Shown: positions 59,501 through 64,000 of the stretch, in pieces
How positions within the stretch are numbered: the first letter of the stretch is position 1
How the letters are laid out: the number at the start of each line of letters is the position of its first letter
Assembly (NCBI GenBank): GCA_036336695.1
Contig: JAYZFQ010000014.1
Span: forward strand, 28,371-92,370
Reading direction: 5' to 3'
DNA: 64,000 nt
DNA from: GCA-2729515 sp036336695
Lineage (GTDB): Bacteria > Myxococcota_A > UBA9160 > SMWR01
Program-made: the position numbers and the translations under genes
The notes under the pieces: model-generated
What the model saw: the letters and a program-made list of their open reading frames with translations, nothing else
Database searches by the model: none
What the model was told of the DNA's origin: nothing

Positions 59501-59652
59501 CGACCCGCGCCGGCACGGAGTGCCAACTGCTCACCCTGGAAGGCGCGGCGTTTCGCGAATTGATCGTAACCATCCCGGAAATATCGTTCGAAATCTTCCG
59601 GGTCCTGACCCAGCGCGTGCGCGATGCGGAGCAAAAGCTCCGCCGGCCCTGA
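56587..59652 (+). CDS. ATP/ADP-translocase-like transporter fused to HEAT repeats and a cyclic-nucleotide-binding domain
   Basis: 1021 residues in three parts. Residues about 15-420: around twelve hydrophobic helices resembling Npt1/ATP:ADP carrier or MFS-like proteins (FWTFSGDFFDTLSSKRLVP). Residues about 450-860: HEAT-like repeats (for example LAGTFALAIDDGQPEVRLAAL). Residues about 880-1010: a cyclic-nucleotide-binding domain with GEIIFREGEPGDRLFVLVAGSVEVV and PDYFGEMAILTEEPRSATTRA (phosphate-binding cassette). ATG follows TATCCT by 11 bp. An in-frame ATG at 59221 with GAGGAGGAAG before it could start a separate CNBD protein. Substrate unknown. Confidence 0.87.
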   Translation: MLSGDSWIWRLLPDVRAQERSRFLFFAGLFLLISLGQTMGLAGAEALFLAELGIEDLAPAFVAAAGFTVIGSIAYAARVGSARNDTLFIQMLLGSSVFLAGGAFLAERHNVIVLSALFCFWYLAQAVFINHFWTFSGDFFDTLSSKRLVPIFTIGSSIGGVIGGATAALLAKVAGPASLILAWGATFAGAALLLVLGHRALRKWGPLELEEADETSVESLRKAAQYAGSSPLARWLVLSALGMVIAAFLLQYLYSDIFARRFPEPTELAAFFAIYFAVTNAIELLIEIFVTPRLIRRIGVPGANLIHPALLLLSFAGLAWRFALPAAIGARMAREMMDAAMAAPVRSLVQNAVPQRIRGRMRAFLEGIVVYAGMAAVGLLLIATGKPDAVWLCGVGATAALFYLFANFRARRAYLDTLVEQLKAGRLDFSGDHTAIGAWEASRLADLWEESLRTEGSQPSASALQLIPALAARGVIDPLVRAASHPSSTVRQASLEALANTGQESLAGTFALAIDDGQPEVRLAALRGLSQVSADTAFVRSRVEELLADPDARVRAEAAAMLGAEGIPILESMIGSPDPAEGRAALSVAPAELLGNALGRLADPEIRAPALACVVRLATNPPLPAQRLCDLLSDGNPDVRRAAVRLTARYDDETVRAALASRLADPASEIRDAAKEVLGNLGDNGIAAIAPFLRADSEEAVGAALRAVAASRANGARTLLIRELRYRVARMWWYVLGYQHVDRQQEAALRPLGMALGDAILREWRLAFHLLSLLESPEVVRKVLRELRAGSARSRADALEVLANLGDSASAGSLALLHDTGPVEDRARALAGRVDFPADVGVVVEKTRNADNVWVRRAGRLAAVDPRHEPLGNEEEATMHSILALKQVDLFADMSFEQLDAVLQASENAEYQPGEIIFREGEPGDRLFVLVAGSVEVVKHHGLESQFTLQTLQPPDYFGEMAILTEEPRSATTRAGTECQLLTLEGAAFRELIVTIPEISFEIFRVLTQRVRDAEQKLRRP
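59206..59223 (+). promoter_or_regulatory. Internal ribosome site and ATG inside the transporter-HEAT-CNBD gene
   Basis: GAGGAGGAAG at 59206-59215 lies five bases ahead of an in-frame ATG (59221), at the joint between the HEAT repeats and the cyclic-nucleotide-binding domain. Translation here would give a 143-residue soluble CNBD protein beside the full-length one. The preceding residues are acidic (GNEEEA), so the purine run is partly coding necessity. Confidence 0.4.
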
Positions 59653-59690
59653 AACTTGCGCCGGAGTCCCCAGCGCCCCATCCTGCCGAC

Positions 59691-60203
59691 ATGGGGGAAC
59701 GGCCGGCAACGGCCGCGATCACCACGGCGCTGTCTGCGGTGATCGGGGTGCCGCTGGAGCAGGTGTGGCGGGCGGTCGCAGAGCCCGCGGAACGGATCCG
59801 CTGGGACCCCTGCGTGGAGGCCCTGGTGGCCCCCGCGGACGGCTTTCCGGCCCTGGGAACCGAGGCGCGCTGGCGCTACCGACTCCGGGGGCTGCCCGTC
59901 GTCTTGCGAGATCGCCCGATCGAGGTACGGCCGGGCCGGAGACTCCGCTCGGACGTGGCTCTGGGCCTCTTCCGCTTCGAACAGACCTGGTCGCTCCAGG
60001 CAACCGAAGCGGGAGACCACACGCACCTGGGCCTGCAACTCGCTGCGGCGAGTTCGATGGCCGTCGTCGGTGGAACGGTGGACCGCTTCGACGTGCGCCG
60101 CCTCTCTGCACAGTATGTCGATGAGAAATTGCGCGCCTTGCGAGAACGCTATGAGGGCAACGCCACAATCTCCACCGGCGCGGCCGTTCACACCAGGGGA
60201 TGA
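59691..60203 (+). CDS. SRPBCC-family (START/Bet v1-like) protein
   Basis: 170 residues. The N-terminal strand and helix (ALSAVIGVPLEQVWRAVAEPAERIRWDPCVEALV) and mid-region strands are typical of SRPBCC polyketide cyclase or lipid-transport-like proteins with a deep hydrophobic cavity. No catalytic residues can be assigned. ATG chosen because the fold begins right after it; the open frame upstream lies over the end of the transporter gene, 38 bp away. Convergent with betA, 25 bp apart. Confidence 0.78.
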   Translation: MGERPATAAITTALSAVIGVPLEQVWRAVAEPAERIRWDPCVEALVAPADGFPALGTEARWRYRLRGLPVVLRDRPIEVRPGRRLRSDVALGLFRFEQTWSLQATEAGDHTHLGLQLAAASSMAVVGGTVDRFDVRRLSAQYVDEKLRALRERYEGNATISTGAAVHTRG

Positions 60204-60228
60204 CAGGACACCAGCCGGACCGCGACGG

Positions 60229-61935
60229 TCAGCCCGTCGCTCCGCGCGAAGCCTGCCCGGCGTGGGAGTAGAAGTCGACGCGTTCCGGTGGGAGACACGT
60301 GTTCCCGAGGATGAGGTCAGCGGAGCGCTCCGCGATCATCATGACCGCCGCGTAGATGTTGCCGTTGGTGATCGACGGCATCACCGACGCGTCGACCACG
60401 CGCAGTCCCGGAACCCCGTGTACCTCCAGGGTGCGCGGATCCACGACCGACCCCTCCTCGGTGCCCATGCGGCAGGTGCAGGACGGATGTAGCGCCGTTT
60501 CCGCGTCCCGAGCGACCCAATCCAGCACTTCCCGGTCCGTGCGGACCTCCGGTCCGGGTGAGATCTCGCCGTCGTCGAGTTCGGCGAAGGCGGGCTGGCT
60601 CAGGATGTGCCGGGCACAGCGGACCGACTCGATCCATTCCCGTCGGTCGGTTTCTGTCGTGAGGTAGTTGAAACGCAGCTCCGGCGGAACGCGTGGATCT
60701 CCCGACCGAATCCGCACTGATCCACGCGCGTCCGAAAGCATCGGGCCAACGTGGACCTGGTAACCGTGCCCGGGAACCGGACGCGTTCCGTCGTAGCGAA
60801 TGGCGAGGGGGAGGAAATGGAACATCACGTTCGGTTCCTCCACGCCGGCATTGCTGCGAACGAAGCCACCGGCCTCGAAGTGATTCGTCGTGCCGGGTCC
60901 CCGCCGCGCGATCCACTGGAGACCGATCCATGGGCGGCGCCAACGCGCCAGCGCCCAGGACATCGAAACCGGGCGGCGGCACCGGTGCTGGATGTACACC
61001 TCGAGATGATCCTGGAGATTTTCGCCGACACCCGGGTGATCCGCGACGACGTCGACGCCACACGCCTGCAACAGGCCCGCTGGGCCGACGCCCGAGAGCT
61101 GCAGGAGGTGCGGCGAGTTGAAGGCGCCTCCGCAGCAGATCACCTCCGGTGCGTAGATACGCTCCAACGAACGACCACGCCCGAAGCATTCCACGCCGAC
61201 CGCGCGGCCGTTTTCCACGAGGATCCTCGAGACCTGAGCACCGCAACGGACTTCGAGATTCGGACGGTGCGCGACAGGATGGAGGTAGGCCCGCGCGGCA
61301 CTCCACCGGCGGCCTCGGTAGACGTTCCGATCGAAGGTCGCGAACCCTTCCTGGCGGTAGCCGTTCACGTCGTCGGTGAGGGCGTACCCGGCCTGCTGCG
61401 CCGCGTCGAAGAAGGCCTGGAACAGCGGCCCCTTGGCAGCCCCACGCTCGAGACGCAACGGCCCCGCGGCCCCGCGCCAGTCGTCGGCGCCGGCCTGGCA
61501 GGCCTCCATGCGCTTGAAGTAGGGAAGACAGGCGGCGTAGCCCCAGTCTTCCAGTCCCGGTTCTCGCGCCCAGCGTTCGAAGTCGAGCGGGTTGCCCCGC
61601 TGGAAGATCATGCCGTTGATGCTGCTCGATCCTCCCAGCAGCCTTCCCCGCGCGTGATAGATCCGACGTCCCGCAAGTTCGGGTTCCGGTTCGGACGCGT
61701 AGCACCAGTCGTACCGACGCTTACCGATTGGAAACGGGAGGGCGGCGGGCATATGGACGAAGACGTCCCACCAGGCGTCCTTTCCACCCGCTTCGAGCAC
61801 GAGCACCCGGTTCCCGGGGTCCGCGCTGAGCCGGTTCGCCAGGACGCAGCCGGCGGAACCGCCGCCAACGATGACGAAATCGTAGTGATCGGATCCCGCG
61901 CGCCCCCGGGTATTCCCGGCCGGCGGCGAACTCAC
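60229..61935 (-). CDS. betA: Choline dehydrogenase-like GMC oxidoreductase
   Basis: 568 residues, FAD-dependent GMC fold. Opening VIVGGGSAGCVLANRLSAD is the dinucleotide site; GRLLGGSSSINGMIFQRGNPLDFE and VGENLQDHLEVYIQH follow, then FLPLAIRYDG and TALHPSCTCRMG (catalytic His region) and VVDASVMPSITNGN near the end. Sequence pattern is close to E. coli BetA, which oxidises choline to betaine aldehyde and on to betaine. GTG start overlaps the stop of the methyltransferase gene (GTGA), so betA is second in a two-gene operon. The first 15 residues are variable. Confidence 0.92.
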   Translation of the reverse strand: MSSPPAGNTRGRAGSDHYDFVIVGGGSAGCVLANRLSADPGNRVLVLEAGGKDAWWDVFVHMPAALPFPIGKRRYDWCYASEPEPELAGRRIYHARGRLLGGSSSINGMIFQRGNPLDFERWAREPGLEDWGYAACLPYFKRMEACQAGADDWRGAAGPLRLERGAAKGPLFQAFFDAAQQAGYALTDDVNGYRQEGFATFDRNVYRGRRWSAARAYLHPVAHRPNLEVRCGAQVSRILVENGRAVGVECFGRGRSLERIYAPEVICCGGAFNSPHLLQLSGVGPAGLLQACGVDVVADHPGVGENLQDHLEVYIQHRCRRPVSMSWALARWRRPWIGLQWIARRGPGTTNHFEAGGFVRSNAGVEEPNVMFHFLPLAIRYDGTRPVPGHGYQVHVGPMLSDARGSVRIRSGDPRVPPELRFNYLTTETDRREWIESVRCARHILSQPAFAELDDGEISPGPEVRTDREVLDWVARDAETALHPSCTCRMGTEEGSVVDPRTLEVHGVPGLRVVDASVMPSITNGNIYAAVMMIAERSADLILGNTCLPPERVDFYSHAGQASRGATG

Positions 61936-62909
61936 GCCTTTCGACGCTCCCAGTTGAATTCCGTCTCACTCATGGGCGATTCGGGCACGGCCTTCCAGAT
62001 CTGATCTTCGTCGTACTTGTTCAGCGCCATGGCCATTTCGCGCATGTGGGAGCCCAGGCAACCGCAGCATCCTCCAATGAAGTTGGCCCCGAGGTCCTGT
62101 GCCTCCCGCGCGAAATCACCGAGTTCCTGTCGAGTCAACTGCGTCGGATCCAGGCGATCGGGGAAGGCCGGCGTCCCGGTGAACCAGGGAACCTCGTCGG
62201 AGCAACCAAACGCCACGGGCTGCGCCGCCAGGTGGCCGTCTCCGGCTTCACGCATCTCGCGCAGCACGGGAAGGGTCCGCGCCGGGTCGCGCATGCAGTT
62301 GGTGCCGACGATGTCCGCCCCCGCATCGCGCAGGCGTCGAGCACACTCCGCCGCGGAGAAGCCGTCGTCGGTGGACGTGGTCGCCCGGAACGCCATCGTG
62401 ATCATGGCCGGCACATTCGTCTGGCTCTTGAGGCGCTCGAGGCACAACAACGCCTCACCCAGATGCCAGAAAGTCTCTCCGATGAAGAAATCTACGCCGT
62501 CCTGGGCTTCGATCTGCTCGTCGAACATTCCGGCGACATGCTCCCGCGCCGACGGACTGTCCGCCTCCCACTTCCAGGTCGCACACAGATCCCCGGCGAC
62601 GAGCACGTCGTCTCCTGCGACCTCTTTGGCGATGCGTGTCGCCGCCTGGTTGATCTCGAAGGTGCTGTCCGCCTTTCCGACTGTCGCCAGCTTTTCGCGA
62701 CTGCCGTAGAAGGCCATGACCTGGAGCACTTCCGAGCCGGCGAGCACGAATTCATGGTGCAGCTCGCGAATGGCGTGGGGATGGGTGAGAACGAGCTCAG
62801 GCGTGAAGGCGCCGGCAATGACGTACCCCCGACGTTCGAGCTCGATGATGTAGCCGCCGTCTCCGAGAACCGTGCCTTCCTCGAGTCGTTGCAGAATGTC
62901 ACGAGCCAT
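61932..62909 (-). CDS. Betaine/homocysteine S-methyltransferase-like protein
   Basis: 325 residues, homocysteine-methyltransferase barrel with three zinc cysteines: Cys205 (GTNCMRD) and Cys281-Cys282 (GGCCGCLGSH), the arrangement of BHMT and MmuM. A methyl group from betaine (or S-methylmethionine) would go to homocysteine, giving methionine. Since the next gene encodes a choline dehydrogenase, betaine is the likely donor. ATG preceded by GAGGAGGAAGG, a strong ribosome site. Coupled to betA by GTGA overlap. A TetR regulator lies 92 bp upstream on the same strand. Confidence 0.88.
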   Translation of the reverse strand: MARDILQRLEEGTVLGDGGYIIELERRGYVIAGAFTPELVLTHPHAIRELHHEFVLAGSEVLQVMAFYGSREKLATVGKADSTFEINQAATRIAKEVAGDDVLVAGDLCATWKWEADSPSAREHVAGMFDEQIEAQDGVDFFIGETFWHLGEALLCLERLKSQTNVPAMITMAFRATTSTDDGFSAAECARRLRDAGADIVGTNCMRDPARTLPVLREMREAGDGHLAAQPVAFGCSDEVPWFTGTPAFPDRLDPTQLTRQELGDFAREAQDLGANFIGGCCGCLGSHMREMAMALNKYDEDQIWKAVPESPMSETEFNWERRKA

Positions 62910-63001
62910 GCGCCTTCCTCCTCGGCAGCCCTGTGGAACTGGGCAGATACAACGTTTTCGGAATCGAGTTGCCGCCCTGCGGCACTGAAACGGTTCGGCG
63001 T

Positions 63002-63544
63002 CTAACCACGGGACATCTCGCTCAGGGCGCGCGTCACCTTGCGCGCCATGTCCGCGTCGAGAGGCGGCAGCCCGAGCAGGGCCGACAGCCACAGCCCATC
63101 TGCCGCAAGGCCCACGATGGTCGCCGTGGTCTCGTCGATCCCGTCGACCTCCAGGCGCGCGTGCCAGCGGGCGAAGCGCTCTCGCACCGCCTGCAGGTGG
63201 GCGGAATCCGTCCCCAAGGTCGCCAGGATTCCCGCCATGAGCCGCGCCGAGTTGTCGGCGGGCTTGCCGTCCTCGGTCACCGTGGAGGCAAGGTAGGCGC
63301 GCGTCCATGCGCCGGCGGGCACCTTGTCCCCCTCCAGCAGCGCCTCCAGGTCGGCATCGAAGCGCGTCAGCATCCGCTCGCAGAGTCCGACGACCAGGGC
63401 CTCTTTGGAGGCGAAGTGGTAGAGCAGGCCTCCCTTGCTGACGCCGGCGTCCGCCGCGACCGCGTCGAGCACCAGGCTCGTCGGCCCGCCAGCCAGCAGC
63501 CGCGCTTCGGCGGCGTTGAGGATCCGCTCCCGGGCTCCCGTCAT
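63002..63544 (-). CDS. TetR-family transcriptional regulator
   Basis: 180 residues. N-terminal helix-turn-helix (about 15-50): LDAVAADAGVSKGGLLYHFASKEAL, the TetR pattern with GGLLYHF recognition helix; the C-terminal half is the ligand-binding, dimerising domain. It lies upstream of the methyltransferase-betA operon on the same strand and could repress it the way BetI controls choline genes, but no copy of its own operator is obvious in the 92-bp gap before the operon. A perfect operator-like palindrome sits 14 bp before its ATG. Confidence 0.92.
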   Translation of the reverse strand: MTGARERILNAAEARLLAGGPTSLVLDAVAADAGVSKGGLLYHFASKEALVVGLCERMLTRFDADLEALLEGDKVPAGAWTRAYLASTVTEDGKPADNSARLMAGILATLGTDSAHLQAVRERFARWHARLEVDGIDETTATIVGLAADGLWLSALLGLPPLDADMARKVTRALSEMSRG

Positions 63545-63557
63545 GCCACCGGTTTAC

Positions 63558-63571
63558 ACCGTCCAGACGGT
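63558..63571. promoter_or_regulatory. TetR-type operator
   Basis: Perfect palindrome ACCGTC-CA-GACGGT. On the minus strand it lies between TTGCAC (a -35 candidate) and TGTAAA (a -10 candidate), so binding would block the regulator's own promoter: probable autorepression. Its two-base spacer and half-site length suit a TetR dimer. No second copy was found by eye near the methyltransferase start. Confidence 0.65.
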
Positions 63572-63604
63572 ACAGTGCAAGGTGCTTCTGGAGCTCGGTC
63601 CCGG

Positions 63605-64000
63605 TTACCGGGAGACGCCCCCGGCGACCTCGGTGACGCACTCGCCGAGGATTTCGAGCAGCCGGTCCAGGTCGTCATCGGGAATGGTGAGCGAGGGCGT
63701 CACGTAGACCACGTTGCCCAGGGGGCGCAGGTACGCCCCGCGCTCGCGCGCCAGGTCGAAGACCCGCCAACCGGCATCGGCCAGGTACCCGGTGTCGCCA
63801 CCCTCCAGATCGAGGGCGCCGATCATCCCCACCGAGCGCACCCGCGCGACACCCGGCACCGACTCCAGGGCGGCGAAGGCGGAAGCAATCCGGGCGGCTT
63901 TCGGCTCGGCGTTGGCAAGAATCGCCTCGTCTTCGAACACGCGCAGCACCTCGCGCGCAACCGCCGATCCCAGCGGATTGCCGCAGAAGGTGTGCCCGTA
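63605..64000 (-). CDS. bioA: Class-III aminotransferase, BioA-like (5' part outside window)
   Basis: 131 C-terminal residues of a gene whose start lies past the right edge. YGHTFCGNPLGSAVAREVL matches the PLP-aminotransferase segment following the catalytic lysine in BioA, and LRPLGNVVYVTPSLTIPDDDLDRLLEIL is the BioA-type C-terminus. BioA converts 7-keto-8-aminopelargonate to 7,8-diaminopelargonate with S-adenosylmethionine as amino donor in biotin synthesis. With half the protein unseen, another class-III aminotransferase cannot be excluded. Its stop is 60 bp before the TetR gene start. Confidence 0.8.
   Translation of the reverse strand, partial: YGHTFCGNPLGSAVAREVLRVFEDEAILANAEPKAARIASAFAALESVPGVARVRSVGMIGALDLEGGDTGYLADAGWRVFDLARERGAYLRPLGNVVYVTPSLTIPDDDLDRLLEILGECVTEVAGGVSR

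Noticed and set aside
1..64000. Prophage, integrative element or insertion sequence
   Set aside because: No integrase, transposase, terminal repeats or tRNA target site seen, and codon usage looks uniform by eye.

Overview
The window is dense, high-G+C (about two thirds by eye) bacterial chromosome with almost no intergenic DNA. I see no integrase, transposase, phage gene, CRISPR array, rRNA or tRNA. Several traits suggest a free-living Gram-negative from the Myxococcota or a related deltaproteobacterial lineage: outer-membrane lipid transport proteins (MlaA, MlaC), F420-type luciferase-like oxidoreductases, a serine-palmitoyltransferase-like enzyme, a small histone-fold protein, a DUF6178 protein and a eukaryote-like acetyl-CoA carboxylase. 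This placement is inference; no marker gene here fixes it.

Layout. 1-8.5 kb (minus): ApaH, an M48 lipoprotein peptidase, a MoaD/ThiS-like carrier, a tungsten-type aldehyde ferredoxin oxidoreductase, two MoeA proteins (one fused to a substrate-binding-like domain) and a Ser/Thr kinase cut by the left edge. 8.7-17.5 kb: DHH phosphoesterase, TMTC-like TPR membrane protein, DUF1329 exported protein, membrane-anchored aldo/keto reductase-ferredoxin, MaoC hydratase, NadE and a cold-shock protein. 17.7-25.1 kb: a periplasmic cyclohexadienyl dehydratase-chorismate mutase fusion, then minus-strand permease, queuosine salvage enzyme, lipid kinase, aconitase and M20 peptidase. 25.1-35.4 kb: hydrolase, MlaC, MlaA, SPT-like enzyme, gamma-glutamyltranspeptidase, CBS membrane protein, DUF815 ATPase, small Cys protein, ACT protein, NUDIX, DUF6178 and histone-fold protein. 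35.5-44 kb: sirtuin, threonine aldolase, IlvD, Gfo/Idh/MocA enzyme, F420-type oxidoreductase and two ion transporters.

44.2-56.5 kb is the most striking block. It is a tightly coupled plus-strand operon encoding enoyl reductase, ketoacyl synthase III, FabA-like and FabZ-like dehydratases, ketoacyl synthase II, acyl carrier protein, PlsC-type acyltransferase, phosphopantetheinyl transferase, an 1866-residue single-chain acetyl-CoA carboxylase of eukaryotic domain order, and an F420-type oxidoreductase. It makes its own malonyl-CoA, primes its own ACP and carries most of the elongation cycle plus one acyl-transfer step. A ketoreductase and a malonyl transferase are missing and must come from elsewhere.

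56.6-64 kb: an ATP/ADP-translocase-like transporter fused to HEAT repeats and a cyclic-nucleotide-binding domain, an SRPBCC protein, a two-gene choline-to-methionine module (BHMT-like methyltransferase and BetA-like dehydrogenase), a TetR regulator with a clear operator, and a BioA-like aminotransferase cut by the right edge.

Organisation. Most operon neighbours overlap by 1-4 bp (GTGA, ATGA, TAGTG, TGATG), and several convergent pairs overlap by 4-51 bp at their 3' ends. GTG and TTG starts are common. Many isolated genes have a TAnnnT hexamer 6-15 nt upstream of the start codon, suggesting leaderless or nearly leaderless transcripts. No stretch over 300 bp lacks a gene.
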